Below the pieces are notes generated by a model. The model made no database searches. It had not been told where the DNA came from and saw only the letters and a list, made by a program, of their open reading frames with translations. A stretch of 64,000 bases of DNA, taken from contig NZ_PHSN01000013.1 of the NCBI RefSeq assembly GCF_002871005.1, forward strand, positions 62,001 to 126,000, given 5' to 3'. The DNA is from Acidimangrovimonas sediminis. GTDB lineage: Bacteria; Pseudomonadota; Alphaproteobacteria; Rhodobacterales; Rhodobacteraceae. Numbering within the stretch: the first letter of the stretch is position 1; each line of letters begins with the position of its first letter. Below, piece by piece: positions 44,834 to 55,374 of this stretch. Both the position numbers and the translations under genes were made by a program.

Positions 44834-45148
44834 CCGCCACTCTCGGCGCCCCCCAACCGGCGCGCCCCAATCCGCGCCCCCGATGGCGACGTCGCCTTTC
44901 AAGAACTTCGCCGGGACGGAAGGCGAAGCTCCCCCAAGCTCGGGCCCTCCCCGCCCACCTGCCGAACCGATCCCCCCCGGCCTGCCTTTCTTCTGAGCGG
45001 AAATATCCCACGGGGGTGCGGGGGTGTGAAATCCCCGCGGATGCGGTGGGTGCGGGGGTGTGCCCCCCGCGGCAGGCCGTCCCCACCTGCGCGCCGTTGA
45101 CATTCCGTCCCCCATGCCGGACCTCAGGGGATGGCAAGGAGAGATGCG
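44834..45148 (+). other. Non-coding rest of the 463-bp gap before the oxoprolinase gene
   Basis: After the small RNA terminator, this GC-rich stretch has no convincing gene. It holds copy D of the AAATATCC-box repeat and, at its end, the ribosome site AAGGAGAG for the next gene. A TTGACA at 45097-45102 has no matching -10, so I do not call a promoter. Confidence 0.5.
44987..45038 (+). repeat. AAATATCC-box repeat, copy D
   Basis: TTTCTTCTGAGCGGAAATAT, then CCCACGGGGG and a GCGGGG/CCCCGC hairpin at 45018-45038. Same strand as copies A-C. It lies about 300 bp after cenR and before the oxoprolinase gene. Confidence 0.7.
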
Positions 45149-48100
45149 ATGACGGCAAAGTGGGATTTCTGGATCGACCGGGGCGGCACCTTCACCGATG
45201 TGGTGGCGCGCCGTCCGGACGGTACGCTGCTGACCCACAAGCTCCTCTCCGAGAACCCCGAGCGCTACCGCGACGCCGCGGTGCAGGGCGTGCGTGAGTT
45301 GATGCAGCTCGGCCCCGACGACGCGCTTGCCGAGGGGGCGATCGGTGCGGTCAAGATGGGCACCACCGTCGCCACCAACGCGCTTCTGGAACGCAAGGGC
45401 GAGCGGGTGCTCCTGCTGATCACCGAAGGCTTCGGCGATCTCCTGCGCATCGGCTATCAGGCGCGGCCCCGGCTCTTCGATCTCGACATCCGGCGGCCGG
45501 ACCTGCTCTACGAGGATGTGGCCGAGATTGCCGGCCGGCTGGACGCCGAGGGCGCCGAGATCGCCCCGCTTGACGAGGCGGCCGCGCGCCGCGCGCTCCG
45601 GGCGGCGCATGGCAGGGGGCTCCGCGCCGTCGCGATCGCCTTCCTGCACGCCTATCTCTCGCCCGGCCACGAGGCCCGGGTGGCCGAAATCGCGCGCGAG
45701 GAAGGCTTCACCCAGGTCTCGGCCAGCCACGAGGTTTCGCGCCTGGTCAAGCTGGTGGGGCGCGGCGACACGACTGTGGTCGATGCCTATCTCTCGCCGA
45801 TCCTCGGGCGCTACGTCGCGCAGGTGGCCGAGGCGCTGGAGGTCGGGCAGGCCACCGGGCGGCTTCTGTTCATGCAATCGAACGGCGGGCTGACCGATGC
45901 GCGCCGGTTCCAGGGCAAGGATGCGATCCTGTCGGGGCCGGCGGGCGGCATCGTCGGCATGGTCAAGACCGCCAAGGCCGCGGGGTTCGACCGGTTGATC
46001 GGCTTCGACATGGGTGGCACTTCGACCGACGTGAGCCATTACGCCGGCGCCTACGAGCGCAGCTTCGAGACCGAGGTCGCGGGCGTGCGGATGCGCGCGC
46101 CGATGATGGACATCCACACGGTCGCGGCGGGCGGCGGCTCGGTCTGCGCCTTTCGCGACGGGCGCACCCAGGTCGGGCCCGACAGCGCCGGCGCCAACCC
46201 GGGCCCGGCCGCCTATCGCCGCGGCGGGCCGCTGACGGTGACCGATTGCAACGTCATGCTGGGCAAACTGTCGCCCGCGCATTTCCCCGCGGTCTTCGGC
46301 CCCGGGGGCGACCAGCCGCTCGACGCCGGGACGGTGCGCGAGGGCTTCGCCGCCCTCTCGCGCGAGATTGCCGAGGCGACCGGCGAAGACGCCCAGGCGC
46401 CCGAGGCGCTGGCCGAGGGCTTCCTGCGCGTGGCGGTCGACAACATGGCCAACGCGATCAAGAAGATCAGCGTGCAGCGCGGCCATGACGTCACCGGCTA
46501 CACGCTGCAATGTTTCGGCGGCGCGGGCGGTCAGCATGCCTGCCTCGTGGCCGATGCGTTGGGGATGCGGCGGGTCTTCGTCCATCCCTTCGCCGGCGTC
46601 CTGTCGGCCTATGGCATGGGCCTGGCCGAGATCCGCGCCCTGCGCGAAACCCAGCTCGACGCACCGCTCGCCTCCGACGACGAGGCGGCGGCCGCGATCG
46701 CGGCCCTGGCCGAGGAGGCCCGCGCCGAGGTCGCGGCCCAGGGCGTCCCGGAGGAGGAGATCCGCACCGAGGCCATGGCGCATCTGCGCTACGAGGGCTC
46801 GCACCAGACGCTCGAGGTGCCCCACGGCTCCCCCGACCGCATGCAGGCCGATTTCGAGGAGATCCACCGCGCGCGCTTCGGCTTCACCTCGCCCGAGCGC
46901 GCACTCTATTACGACCTTGTCGCGGTCGAGGCGATTGGCCGCGCGGGCGAGGTGCCCGACGTCACCGCCCCCGAGGCCCCCGCGCCCTCTCCCGTCGACA
47001 CGCTCCGCGTCTACATGGGCGGCGACTGGCGCGAGGTGCCGCTCTACGACCGCGCGGGCCTCGGCGCCGGCGCCACCCTCACCGGCCCCGCGATCATCAC
47101 CGAACCGACCGGGACCAACGTCGTCGAACCCGGCTGGACGGTGCATCTCGACACCCGCGGCAACCTGATCCTCGAACGGACCGAGGCCGCCCGGCACGCC
47201 GAAGCGGCCGGAACAAGGGCGGATCCGGTGCTGCTCGAGGTCATGGGCAACCTCTTCATGTCGGTGGCCGACCAGATGGGCGCCACGCTCGCCAATACCT
47301 CGTGGTCGGTGAACATCAAGGAGCGGCTCGATTTCTCCTGCGCGATCTTCGACACGCGGGGCGATCTGGTCGCCAACGCACCGCATGTGCCGGTGCACCT
47401 GGGGTCGATGTCCGATTCCATCCGTACCGTGATGCGCGAGAATGCCGGGCGGATCGCGCCGGGCGATGCCTTCATGCTCAACGCGCCCTACAACGGCGGC
47501 ACCCACCTGCCCGACGTGACAGTCGTCACCCCGGTCTTCATCGGCGCCGACATCGCCTTCTGGCTCGGCTCGCGCGGGCACCATGCCGATATCGGCGGGC
47601 GGACGCCCGGCTCCTCCCCGCCCGACTCGACGCGGATCGAGGAAGAGGGCGTGGTGATCGACAACTTCCGCCTGGTGTCCGAGGGCCGGTTCCGCGAAGA
47701 GGCCGCGCGGGAGCTTCTGCTGTCCGGCCCCTACCCTTGCCGCAACCCGACCCAGAACCTTGCCGACCTCAAGGCCCAGGTGGCCGCGAACGAGACCGGC
47801 CGGCGCGAGCTTCTGAAGGTGGTCGAGACCTACGGCGCCGAGGTGGTCACCGCCTACATGGGCCACGTGCAGGACAATGCCGAGGCCTCGGTCCGCGCCG
47901 TCATCGGCCGGCTGAAGGACGGCGAATTCACCTATCCGATGGACATCGGCACGGTGATCAAGGTGGCGGTCCGGGTGGACCGGGCGGCGGGGCGCGCGGT
48001 GATCGACTTCACCGGCACTTCCGATCAGCACCCGGGCAATTACAATGCCCCGGCGGCGGTGACGCGGGCGGTCGTGCTCTATGTCTTCCGCACCCTGGTG

Positions 48101-48742
48101 GGCAAGGAGATCCCGCTGAACGAGGGTTGCCTGAAACCGCTCGACATCGTGGTGCCCGAGGGGACGATGCTGAACCCCCGCCCCGGCGCGGCCGTGATCG
48201 CCGGCAATACCGAGGTCAGCCAGGCTGCCTGCAACGCGCTCTACGGCGCGCTGGGGGTGATCGCGGGCAGCCAGGCCACGATGAACAATTTCGTCTGGGG
48301 CAACGACAGTTTCCAGAACTACGAGACGATCGCCGGCGGCACCGGCGCGGGCCCCGATTTCGATGGCTGCGACGCGGTGCAAAGTCACATGACCAACACC
48401 CGCATGACCGACCCCGAGATCCTTGAAAAGCGCTTCCCGGTGCGGCTCGACCGCTTCGCGATCCGCAAGGGATCGGGTGGTGCGGGGGCGCATCGTGGCG
48501 GCGACGGGGTCGAGCGGGTGCTGACCTTCCTGGAACCAGTCACGGTGACGACGCTGTGTTCACACCGCATCGTGCCGCCCTTCGGCGTGGCCGGCGGCGC
48601 GCCGGGCAAGGTGGGCGAGAACCGGGTGATCTGGCCCGACGGCACGCGCGAGACGTTGCAGGGCAACGACGAACGCGCGCTTCCCGCCGGCGCGTCCTTC
48701 GAGATGCTGACCCCCGGGGGCGGTGGCTGGGGCAAGGGCTGA
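45149..48742 (+). CDS. Fused hydantoinase A/B family protein (5-oxoprolinase-like)
   Basis: This is 1197 residues. The HyuA half comes first (about 1-680), with actin-like ATP sites [19 protein letters not shown] and [15 protein letters not shown]. The HyuB half follows (about 690-1197), with [36 protein letters not shown] and [23 protein letters not shown]. The length and order match one-chain 5-oxoprolinases, which open 5-oxoproline to glutamate with ATP. N-methylhydantoinase activity is an alternative. AAGGAGAG supports the ATG at 45149. It is convergent with lolD. Confidence 0.9.
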   Translation: MTAKWDFWIDRGGTFTDVVARRPDGTLLTHKLLSENPERYRDAAVQGVRELMQLGPDDALAEGAIGAVKMGTTVATNALLERKGERVLLLITEGFGDLLRIGYQARPRLFDLDIRRPDLLYEDVAEIAGRLDAEGAEIAPLDEAAARRALRAAHGRGLRAVAIAFLHAYLSPGHEARVAEIAREEGFTQVSASHEVSRLVKLVGRGDTTVVDAYLSPILGRYVAQVAEALEVGQATGRLLFMQSNGGLTDARRFQGKDAILSGPAGGIVGMVKTAKAAGFDRLIGFDMGGTSTDVSHYAGAYERSFETEVAGVRMRAPMMDIHTVAAGGGSVCAFRDGRTQVGPDSAGANPGPAAYRRGGPLTVTDCNVMLGKLSPAHFPAVFGPGGDQPLDAGTVREGFAALSREIAEATGEDAQAPEALAEGFLRVAVDNMANAIKKISVQRGHDVTGYTLQCFGGAGGQHACLVADALGMRRVFVHPFAGVLSAYGMGLAEIRALRETQLDAPLASDDEAAAAIAALAEEARAEVAAQGVPEEEIRTEAMAHLRYEGSHQTLEVPHGSPDRMQADFEEIHRARFGFTSPERALYYDLVAVEAIGRAGEVPDVTAPEAPAPSPVDTLRVYMGGDWREVPLYDRAGLGAGATLTGPAIITEPTGTNVVEPGWTVHLDTRGNLILERTEAARHAEAAGTRADPVLLEVMGNLFMSVADQMGATLANTSWSVNIKERLDFSCAIFDTRGDLVANAPHVPVHLGSMSDSIRTVMRENAGRIAPGDAFMLNAPYNGGTHLPDVTVVTPVFIGADIAFWLGSRGHHADIGGRTPGSSPPDSTRIEEEGVVIDNFRLVSEGRFREEAARELLLSGPYPCRNPTQNLADLKAQVAANETGRRELLKVVETYGAEVVTAYMGHVQDNAEASVRAVIGRLKDGEFTYPMDIGTVIKVAVRVDRAAGRAVIDFTGTSDQHPGNYNAPAAVTRAVVLYVFRTLVGKEIPLNEGCLKPLDIVVPEGTMLNPRPGAAVIAGNTEVSQAACNALYGALGVIAGSQATMNNFVWGNDSFQNYETIAGGTGAGPDFDGCDAVQSHMTNTRMTDPEILEKRFPVRLDRFAIRKGSGGAGAHRGGDGVERVLTFLEPVTVTTLCSHRIVPPFGVAGGAPGKVGENRVIWPDGTRETLQGNDERALPAGASFEMLTPGGGGWGKG

Positions 48743-48813
48743 GCCGCCCGACCCTTCAGCCCCCCGGCGACCGACACGATGACGGGTGCGCGGCACGGGG
48801 ACGGGCACGCGGC

Positions 48814-48835
48814 AGGGTGCGTTGAAACGCACCCT
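48814..48835. terminator. Perfect 10-bp inverted repeat between convergent genes
   Basis: AGGGTGCGTT-GA-AACGCACCCT lies between the oxoprolinase stop and the lolD stop. It reads the same on both strands and could act as a bidirectional terminator, though it lacks a T-run. Similar GTAGGGTGCGT repeats are widespread in bacterial intergenic DNA (from memory). Confidence 0.5.
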
Positions 48836-48879
48836 ACGGGAGAGGCATCAAGGGGTGTGGCGTCAACGGGGGCGCGGCC

Positions 48880-49575
48880 TCAGTCGAGGATCCGCCCCTC
48901 CTCCAACCGCACAACGCGGTCCATCCGCGCGGCCAGCTCCATGTTGTGCGTCGCGATCAGGGCGGCAAGGCCGGTGCCGCGCACCAGCGTCATCAGCGCT
49001 TCGAACACCTGGTCCGAGGTCGCGGGGTCGAGGTTGCCCGTGGGTTCGTCCGCCAGCAGAAGCCCCGGCGCGTTCGCCAGCGCCCGGCAGAAGGCCACCC
49101 GCTGCTGCTCGCCCCCCGACAGTTCCGCCGGACGGTGCGACGCGCGATGCGCCACCCCCACGGTGCCCAGAAGCTCGATCGCACGCGCATCGGCCTCGGC
49201 CCGCTTCGCACCGTTGGCAAGCTGCGGCAGGACGATGTTCTCCTGCGCGGTAAACTCCGGCAGCAGGTGGTGGAACTGATAGATGAACCCCACCTCGCCG
49301 CGCCGGACCGCGGTGCGCCCGCGGTCGCCCAGCTTCGTCATATCCTCGCCCAGAATCCGAAGGCCGCCCGTGTCGGGCGTGTCCAGAAGCCCCGCGATGT
49401 GCAGAAGCGTCGATTTGCCCGCGCCCGAAGGCGCGACCATCGCCACCACCTCGCCGCGCCGCAGGGTCAAGGAAGCGCCGCGCAGCACGGCCACCTCGCC
49501 CGGCTTGCCCTTGTTGTAGGTTTTCTCGATCCCGTCGAGCTCCAGCACCGGGGCGGCCCCGTTCGATTCACTCAT
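48880..49575 (-). CDS. lolD: Lipoprotein-releasing system ATPase LolD
   Basis: This is a 231-residue ABC ATPase with APSGAGKST (Walker A), [18 protein letters not shown] (the LolD-specific Q-loop region), [16 protein letters not shown] and [11 protein letters not shown]. LolD powers release of lipoproteins from the inner membrane to LolA. Its start overlaps the lolC stop by 8 bp. The Ala in place of Gly before PSGAGKS (VAPSGAGKS) is a minor variant. Confidence 0.95.
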   Translation of the reverse strand: MSESNGAAPVLELDGIEKTYNKGKPGEVAVLRGASLTLRRGEVVAMVAPSGAGKSTLLHIAGLLDTPDTGGLRILGEDMTKLGDRGRTAVRRGEVGFIYQFHHLLPEFTAQENIVLPQLANGAKRAEADARAIELLGTVGVAHRASHRPAELSGGEQQRVAFCRALANAPGLLLADEPTGNLDPATSDQVFEALMTLVRGTGLAALIATHNMELAARMDRVVRLEEGRILD

Positions 49576-50854
49576 AGCGCAGGGCCTCCACCGGGTTCAT
49601 CCGGGCCGCGCGCCGGGCCGGGAAGATGGTGATCACGAAGGACAGGATCAGCGATAGCGACGCCGCCTTGACCACGTCCTGCCATTCCAGTTTCGCGGGC
49701 AGCTGGTAGAGGCCGTAGATCTCGGGGTTCCAGACGCCGCCCCCGGCAATATAGTTCACCAGCGAGAAGATCGGGTCGATGTAGATCGCGAACAGGCAGC
49801 CGAGGACCACGCCAAGCAGCGTTCCCGCGATCCCCGTCGAGGCCCCGCAGATGAAGAACACCCGCAGCACCGATCCCTCGGACAGCCCCATGGTGCGCAG
49901 GATGCCGATGTCGCGCCCCTTGTTCTTGACCAGCATGATCAGCCCCGAAACGATGTTCATCGAGGCGATCAGCACGAGGATCGACAGGATCACGAACATC
50001 ACGTTGTCCTCGACCGTCAGCGCCTTGAGAAAGGCGCCCGAGCTGTCCTTCCAGGTCCACAGCATCACGTTGCCGCCCGCCGCCTTCAGGATCGGCGCCT
50101 TCATCGCGTCGACCTGCTCGGGCTTCTTGAGCATCACCTCCACCTGGTCGGCCACGCCGTCACGGTTGAAGAAATCCTGCGCCGCCTTGAACGGCATGTA
50201 GATCCGGGCCTTGTCGATGTCGTAGCGCCCGGCGGTGAAGACGTAGACCACCTTGTAGGCGTTCACCCGGGGCGTCACGCCAAAGGGCGTCTTGGCCCCC
50301 TCGGGCGAGATGATCTTGACCGTGTCGCCCGGCACGACGCCCAGCTGCTCGGCCACGCCGGACCCCAGCGCGATGCCTTGCCCGAAATCGGCAAGGCTGC
50401 CCATCTCCTTCTTCGGGTGGGCGATCAGGGGGACCTTCTTCAGATCCTGGAGGGTGATCCCGTAGACCTGAACCCCCGCGTTGCGCCCGTTGGCCGAGGC
50501 CATCACCTCGCCATAGATCAGCGGCGAGGCCGAGGTCACGCCGGGCACCTTGGCGATACGGTCGGCCATGGCGTCGTAATCCTTGATCTCGCGCACCAGC
50601 TGGCCGTTCTGGCCCTCTTCCGTCACCGGGTAGACGGCGACATGGGCATTGGCGCCAAGGATCGTGTCAACGAATTGCGCGCGGTAGCCCGAGCGCACGG
50701 CCAGCGTGGCGACCAGGGCAAAGACGGCCAGCGTGATGCCGATCAGGCTGATCCAGGTCATCGTGCTGACGCCACCCTCGGCGCGGCGCGCGCGCAGGTA
50801 GCGCCAGGCGATCATCCATTCGAAGGCGGCGAAGGGGCGGGTTCGGTTGGCCAA
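49568..50854 (-). CDS. lolC: Lipoprotein-releasing system membrane protein LolC/LolE
   Basis: This is 428 residues. An N-terminal helix ([34 protein letters not shown]) is followed by a large periplasmic MacB-type domain and three C-terminal helices, starting with [37 protein letters not shown]. That last block is diagnostic of LolC/E. I place the start at a TTG (50854), because AGGAG lies five bases upstream and [23 protein letters not shown] is the conserved N-terminus. The next ATG (at WMIAW) has no such site. Confidence 0.93.
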   Translation of the reverse strand: MANRTRPFAAFEWMIAWRYLRARRAEGGVSTMTWISLIGITLAVFALVATLAVRSGYRAQFVDTILGANAHVAVYPVTEEGQNGQLVREIKDYDAMADRIAKVPGVTSASPLIYGEVMASANGRNAGVQVYGITLQDLKKVPLIAHPKKEMGSLADFGQGIALGSGVAEQLGVVPGDTVKIISPEGAKTPFGVTPRVNAYKVVYVFTAGRYDIDKARIYMPFKAAQDFFNRDGVADQVEVMLKKPEQVDAMKAPILKAAGGNVMLWTWKDSSGAFLKALTVEDNVMFVILSILVLIASMNIVSGLIMLVKNKGRDIGILRTMGLSEGSVLRVFFICGASTGIAGTLLGVVLGCLFAIYIDPIFSLVNYIAGGGVWNPEIYGLYQLPAKLEWQDVVKAASLSLILSFVITIFPARRAARMNPVEALRYE

Positions 50855-51105
50855 GGGGGCTCCTAATGATGCGCCGGTGCGGCAGGCCGGGTCAGACAGG
50901 CCGGGTCGGGCGGACCATGGGGCGCGCACCCCGGGACGTCAAGCCACGCCCGGGCGACGCCGCCGTGACTTCGCCGCCTCCACCCTGCCCCGCGCGCCCG
51001 ATCCTTCGAAGACGCACCGCCCACCCGTACCGGCGGCTTCACGCTCTCGTGGGTTGAGCGAAATCCCAGTTCGACGCAACGCTCACGAAAAGTGGAGTGA
51101 CGAGT

Positions 51106-51918
51106 GTGCGACAGATCATCGGAACGACCCTGCGCTTCATGGCGTGCAACTGGTACTGGTACCTCGGCGCCGCGGCCATGGTCACCGTGATGCTCCTGCT
51201 GATACCGGGGCACCAGAGCGCGAGCGGCGGCCTTCTGATCGCCTACGGCTACCTGTGCCTGCCGGTCTACGAATCCTTTCTCGACCTGCTCGACGCGGGG
51301 GGGCCGGGCCGGGCCGCCCGGCGGTTCAAGAAGCCGCGGGGCTATGTGCGGGTGTCGCTTCTGCTGTTCTTCGTGCTGCCAATTGTCATGTCTATCGCCT
51401 TCGACGTCGTGTTCTCCGTCGCCGACAAGCCGCTGTTCAACTGGCTGATGGACCCCGGCCGCGTCGTCTGGATGACCCTGTTCGAGTTGGCGCTGAGCCT
51501 GCTGCTCCTGCTGCCGGTTTTCGGGACGGCACTGCCGGCCTCGGTGGCGGGTGACCTGATCGGCGTAAGGCCTACGCTGGCCCGCGCGCGGCGCAGCTTC
51601 CGGTCGGCATTCTGGCGGCTCGCCGTCCTGCCGCTCGGCTTCGCGCTGGTTGCCGCCTTGATCCTCATCGCGGCGAACGTCGGGGTACTGTTCCTGCGCG
51701 GCCCCGTCGAACGACTGCTGCCGGCACACGGGCCGGCAGTGGCTGTGCTGCAGCGCACCATGGCCGACGCAGAAATGTTCGGTGCGGTCCTCGTCTTCAT
51801 GATCATGTCGACCGTCACCATCGCCGTGCTCTGCCGCGCCTATCTCGACGCGGCCGGGCAGCGTCCCGCGCCGGCCCCAGCCACACCGACCGCGCCGGGG
51901 GCGGCGGCTACTCCCTGA
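51106..51918 (+). CDS. Unrecognised multi-pass membrane protein
   Basis: This is about 270 residues with six probable membrane helices: about 12-30, 42-58, 82-103, 116-140, 165-190 and 215-240. The C-terminal tail is Pro/Ala-rich (PAPAPATPTAPGAAATP). I do not recognise a family. The start is probably the GTG at 51106, eight bases after GTGGAG; an in-frame GTG at 51097 is possible. It sits alone on the plus strand between lolC and the sugar dehydrogenase. Its last 11 bases overlap the convergent neighbour. Confidence 0.65.
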   Translation: MRQIIGTTLRFMACNWYWYLGAAAMVTVMLLLIPGHQSASGGLLIAYGYLCLPVYESFLDLLDAGGPGRAARRFKKPRGYVRVSLLLFFVLPIVMSIAFDVVFSVADKPLFNWLMDPGRVVWMTLFELALSLLLLLPVFGTALPASVAGDLIGVRPTLARARRSFRSAFWRLAVLPLGFALVAALILIAANVGVLFLRGPVERLLPAHGPAVAVLQRTMADAEMFGAVLVFMIMSTVTIAVLCRAYLDAAGQRPAPAPATPTAPGAAATP

Positions 51919-53107
51919 CCAGCCGGATCAACTGCCCGTCCTCCTGATCGGTGAGGATCAGGATCGCCCCGTCGCGATCCACCGCCACGTCGCGCACCCG
52001 GTCGCGCCCGTAGAGGAACCGTTCCTCCCCCACCACGCGGTCGCCCTTCAGCTTCAGCCGCACCAGCCCTCCGGGAGAGAGCGACGCGGCCAGGATATCC
52101 CCCTTCCACCCGGGGAACATCGCACCCTCGTAGAAGGTGAAGCCCGAGGGCGCGATCACCGGGTCCCAGTAGTAGCGCGGCTCGATCATCCCCTTGGCAT
52201 GTGCCTTGCCCGAACCGACCGGGCTGCCCGAGTAATTCTCGCCGTAGCTGACCACCGGCCAGCCGTAATTGCCGCCCTTGCGGATCAGGTTCAGCTCGTC
52301 CCCGCCGCGGGGGCCGTGCTCCATCTCCCACAGTTCCTCGGTGCCGGGGCGCAGGGCGAGACCCTGAGGATTGCGGTGGCCATAGCTCCAGACCTTGGGC
52401 CCGCGCCTGGGAAAGGGGTTGTCGGCGGGGGCGGCACCGTCGGCGCGGATCCGGATCACCTTGCCGTAGGTCTTGCCCGGATCCTGCGCGAACTGGCGCT
52501 GGCGCTCGGTGAAATGCTCACCCGTGGTGAGGTAGAGATAGGCGCCATCGGCCACGATACGGCTGCCGAAATGCGCCGTGGTCGGCGATGCCGGGCTTTG
52601 CACGAACAGGTCGCGCACCCCCACCAGCCGGGTCGCATCCGCCGACAGCACGGCGCGCGCGGCAGCGGTGGCGACGCCCCCCTTCACCCGCTTGGCATAG
52701 GTGAGATAGATCACCCGCGTCTGGTCGAAATCCGGGGCCAGCGCGACGTCGAGAAGCCCGCCCTGACCCTGGGCCACGACCGCGGGCACGCCCTTCACCG
52801 GCGCCCCCACCCGCCCCGAGGCCGAGACCGGCCGCAGCGCGCCGCTCCGCTCGGTCACGAGATAGCCGCCCTCCGGCAGCACCGCGATACCCCAGGGATG
52901 GGTCAGCCCGCGCGCCACGACCCGGCGCGCCACCCGAACCCCGCTGTCGAGCTTCGGCGCCCGGGTCTGGCCCGCGAAGGCCGGCTTGAAATCGGGAACG
53001 TTTCTCTGGCCGTAGGACCAGTCCTCGGCGACGGCAGGTGAAACGCCAAGCGACAGGGCAAGGCCCAGCGCCGCACCGGCGCCAAGGCGAAGACGGGCTG
53101 AGATCAT
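51908..53107 (-). CDS. PQQ-dependent sugar dehydrogenase (GSDH/YliI-type)
   Basis: This is 399 residues with a signal peptide ending SPAVA-EDW. A six-bladed propeller follows, with LTHPWGIAVLPEGGYLVTERSG, GGLLDVALAPDF, LYLTTGEHFTERQRQFAQDPGKTYGKVIRIRADG, WSYGHRNPQGLALRPGTEELWEMEHGPRGGDELN and GDILAASLSPGGLVRLKL. These match soluble aldose sugar dehydrogenases (Asd/YliI) that use PQQ in the periplasm. AGGAGG precedes the ATG. It lies 192 bp downstream of proS across two perfect hairpins. A partner cytochrome is not adjacent. Confidence 0.88.
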   Translation of the reverse strand: MISARLRLGAGAALGLALSLGVSPAVAEDWSYGQRNVPDFKPAFAGQTRAPKLDSGVRVARRVVARGLTHPWGIAVLPEGGYLVTERSGALRPVSASGRVGAPVKGVPAVVAQGQGGLLDVALAPDFDQTRVIYLTYAKRVKGGVATAAARAVLSADATRLVGVRDLFVQSPASPTTAHFGSRIVADGAYLYLTTGEHFTERQRQFAQDPGKTYGKVIRIRADGAAPADNPFPRRGPKVWSYGHRNPQGLALRPGTEELWEMEHGPRGGDELNLIRKGGNYGWPVVSYGENYSGSPVGSGKAHAKGMIEPRYYWDPVIAPSGFTFYEGAMFPGWKGDILAASLSPGGLVRLKLKGDRVVGEERFLYGRDRVRDVAVDRDGAILILTDQEDGQLIRLVRE

Positions 53108-53186
53108 GTGCGGATCCTCCTGCCCCCGATATAGGGGGCCGCCCTGCCCGCGCTGAGGGGCGTGCCCGGCAACCGGACGCAGCCCC

Positions 53187-53267
53187 CCGATTTTCGGCGA
53201 AAATCGGCCAACGCCGGACCATCGGGGCGCCGCCGGGCGGCTGGCACGATCCTTCACCGAAGGATCG
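53187..53267. repeat. Two perfect 9-bp hairpins between proS and the sugar dehydrogenase
   Basis: CCGATTTTC-GGC-GAAAATCGG is at 53187-53207 and CGATCCTTC-ACC-GAAGGATCG at 53247-53267. Both have three-base loops and nine perfect pairs, 39 bp apart. They could act as a terminator, an attenuator or a protein site. Neither is followed by a T-run on the minus strand. Confidence 0.6.
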
Positions 53268-53299
53268 CACCTCAGCTTTGCCCCGGCCCCGGAGGTCCG

Positions 53300-54637
53300 T
53301 CAGAGACCGGCGTAGATCCCTGCCACCCGTTCGACCGCCGCCTCGGGGCTCATGGTCTCGCTCTCGCCGGTGCGGCGCGACGTGAGTTCCACCTCGCCGT
53401 TGGCAAGGCCGCGCGGCCCCACCGTGATGCGCCACGGCAGGCCGATCAGGTCCATCGTCGCGAACTTGGCACCCGCGCGGTCTTCGGTGTCGTCGTAGAG
53501 CGGCTCCAGCCCCTTGGCGACCAGACCCGAATAGATCGCCTCGCAGGCCGCGTCGGTCGCGCCATCGCCCTGCTTGAGGTTGACGATGCCGCAGTGGAAC
53601 GGCGTCACGCCCTCGGGCCAGATGATCCCCTTGTCGTCATGGCTTGCCTCGATGATCGCGCCGACCAGGCGCGAGACGCCGATGCCGTGGCTGCCCATGT
53701 GCACCGGCACGCGGGCGCCGTCCGGCGTGGTCACGGTGGCGCCCATCGGCTCGGAATACTTGGTGCCGAAGTAGAAGATCTGGCCCACCTCGATCCCGCG
53801 CGAGGATTTCTGCCGTTCCGCCGGGATCTCGTGGAAAAGCGACACGTCATGTGTCTCGTCGGTCCGCGCGTAGGGCGTGGTCCATTCCTTCACGATCGCC
53901 TCGAGGCCCGCGCGGTCGTCGAAATCCACCGCGCGGTCGCCGAATTTCAGGTCGGTGATGGCGCTGTCGTAGAACACCTCCGACTCGCCGGTCGAGGCGA
54001 GGACGAGGAATTCATGCGTATCGTCGCCGCCGATCGGGCCAGAATCGGCGCGCATCGGGATCGCCTGCAGACCCATCCGCTCGTAGGTGCGCAGGTAGCT
54101 CACCATGTGGCGGTTGTAGGCGTGCATCGCGTCCTCGTAGCTGAGGTCGAAGTTGTAGCCGTCCTTCATCAGGAACTCGCGCCCGCGCATCACGCCGAAG
54201 CGGGGCCGCACCTCGTCGCGGAATTTCCACTGGATCTGGTAGAGCGTCATCGGCAGCTGCTTGTAGCTTTCCACATGGGCCCGGAAGATGTCAGTGATCA
54301 TCTCCTCGTTCGTGGGGCCGAACAGCATGTCACGCTCGTGCCGGTCGCGGATGCGCAGCATCTCGGGGCCGTAGGCGTCGTAACGGCCGCTTTCGCGCCA
54401 CAGGTCCGCGGGCTGCATCGTCGGCATCAGCACCGGGATGTGCCCGGCGCGGCCCTGCTCCTCATGCACGATCCGCTCGATGTTGCGCAGGACCTTCAGC
54501 CCCAGCGGCAGCCACGAATAGATCCCCGCCTGCTGCTGCTTGATCATGCCGGCCCGCAGCATGTAGCGGTGGCTGACGATCTGGGCCTCGGCGGGGTTCT
54601 CCTTGAGAACGGGCAGGAAATAGCGGGACAGGCGCAT
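53300..54637 (-). CDS. proS: Prolyl-tRNA synthetase
   Basis: This is 445 residues, the short alphaproteobacterial form without the usual bacterial editing insert. Motif 1 lies around [19 protein letters not shown]. Motif 2 lies around [25 protein letters not shown]. Motif 3 is in [20 protein letters not shown]. The anticodon-binding domain is at the C-terminus. It charges tRNA-Pro. A gene order of proS with lolC and lolD is usual in this group as I recall; here a dehydrogenase and an unrelated membrane gene lie between. Confidence 0.96.
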   Translation of the reverse strand: MRLSRYFLPVLKENPAEAQIVSHRYMLRAGMIKQQQAGIYSWLPLGLKVLRNIERIVHEEQGRAGHIPVLMPTMQPADLWRESGRYDAYGPEMLRIRDRHERDMLFGPTNEEMITDIFRAHVESYKQLPMTLYQIQWKFRDEVRPRFGVMRGREFLMKDGYNFDLSYEDAMHAYNRHMVSYLRTYERMGLQAIPMRADSGPIGGDDTHEFLVLASTGESEVFYDSAITDLKFGDRAVDFDDRAGLEAIVKEWTTPYARTDETHDVSLFHEIPAERQKSSRGIEVGQIFYFGTKYSEPMGATVTTPDGARVPVHMGSHGIGVSRLVGAIIEASHDDKGIIWPEGVTPFHCGIVNLKQGDGATDAACEAIYSGLVAKGLEPLYDDTEDRAGAKFATMDLIGLPWRITVGPRGLANGEVELTSRRTGESETMSPEAAVERVAGIYAGL

Positions 54638-54813
54638 GGCGGGGTCTCCGGTTTGGGTCGCCCGCGTTCCTAGCCGCAGAGCCGCGGTGAGGCAAGCGGG
54701 CCGCGCGACGGTATCGGCGATCGCATTGGCGCCCTGCGGGTCTCCGGCCCGCGTCTATCGGGGAAAGGCCGGCCCGCCCCGCCAAGGTTCGGCCGGGTCA
54801 CGACCGGGGGGCG

Positions 54814-55374
54814 TCATTCGGCGGCGGCGCCGGGGTCGGCAGGGCCCGCGGCACCTTCGGCCGCCATGCCGTTCACGCCCCCCGCAAGAAGATCCTCGAC
54901 GAAGAAGGCGGCAAACTGGGCCCGGCCCGAGGTGCCGGACTTGGCATAGATCGACGCCATCTGCGCCCGCACGGTGCCCGGCGCCGCGCCGCGCAGCCGG
55001 GCAATCTCGTTCAGATCGAACCCCTTGAGGGCGAACATGCCCACCTCGCGCTCCGCCGGGGTGAGGCGCCAGTCGGCGAACTGCGCCTCGATCACCTCGG
55101 CAAGTGCCCCCGACGCGGTCGCAAGCGCCTCTTCGTGGTGCATGAGAAGGACGTGGGCGCGGCGCATCTCGCGCACGCCGAAGGCCGCACCGATGCCGAG
55201 CCCCAGCGCGATCAGCGCCTCGGCCCAGGTCGCCGCGACCGCCTGGCCGGCCATCAGGTCGCCCATCGCGTCCGCGATGAAATAGACCGCGGCGGCGGCC
55301 TGGATCAGGGCGAAGAAGGCGAGGGCGGACTTGCGCCGCCGTCGCTCGTTCTCTGTGTCTGGTGACGAGACCAT
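54814..55374 (-). CDS. Membrane-anchored LuxR-type helix-turn-helix protein
   Basis: This is 186 residues. Two hydrophobic helices (about 18-40 and 48-68) lead to a helical linker (RRAHVLLMHHEEALATASGALAEV). A LuxR/GerE-type DNA-binding domain follows: LTPAEREVGMFALKGFDLNEIARLRGAAPGTVRAQMASIYAKSG. The tail is Ala/Gly-rich. The ATG at 55374 overlaps the cytochrome stop by one base (TGATG). A membrane-bound DNA-binding protein next to a cytochrome b could sense redox state; that is inference. Confidence 0.85.
   Translation of the reverse strand: MVSSPDTENERRRRKSALAFFALIQAAAAVYFIADAMGDLMAGQAVAATWAEALIALGLGIGAAFGVREMRRAHVLLMHHEEALATASGALAEVIEAQFADWRLTPAEREVGMFALKGFDLNEIARLRGAAPGTVRAQMASIYAKSGTSGRAQFAAFFVEDLLAGGVNGMAAEGAAGPADPGAAAE

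Noticed and set aside
45097-45125. TTGACA as a -35 box before the oxoprolinase gene
   Set aside because: No TATAAT-like hexamer lies 16-18 bp downstream, so the match is probably chance.
44774-48493. 1239-codon open frame on the minus strand opposite the oxoprolinase gene
   Set aside because: The plus-strand frame is a clear family member. The minus frame is Arg/His/Gly-rich with no domain, as expected from a GC-rich gene read backwards.
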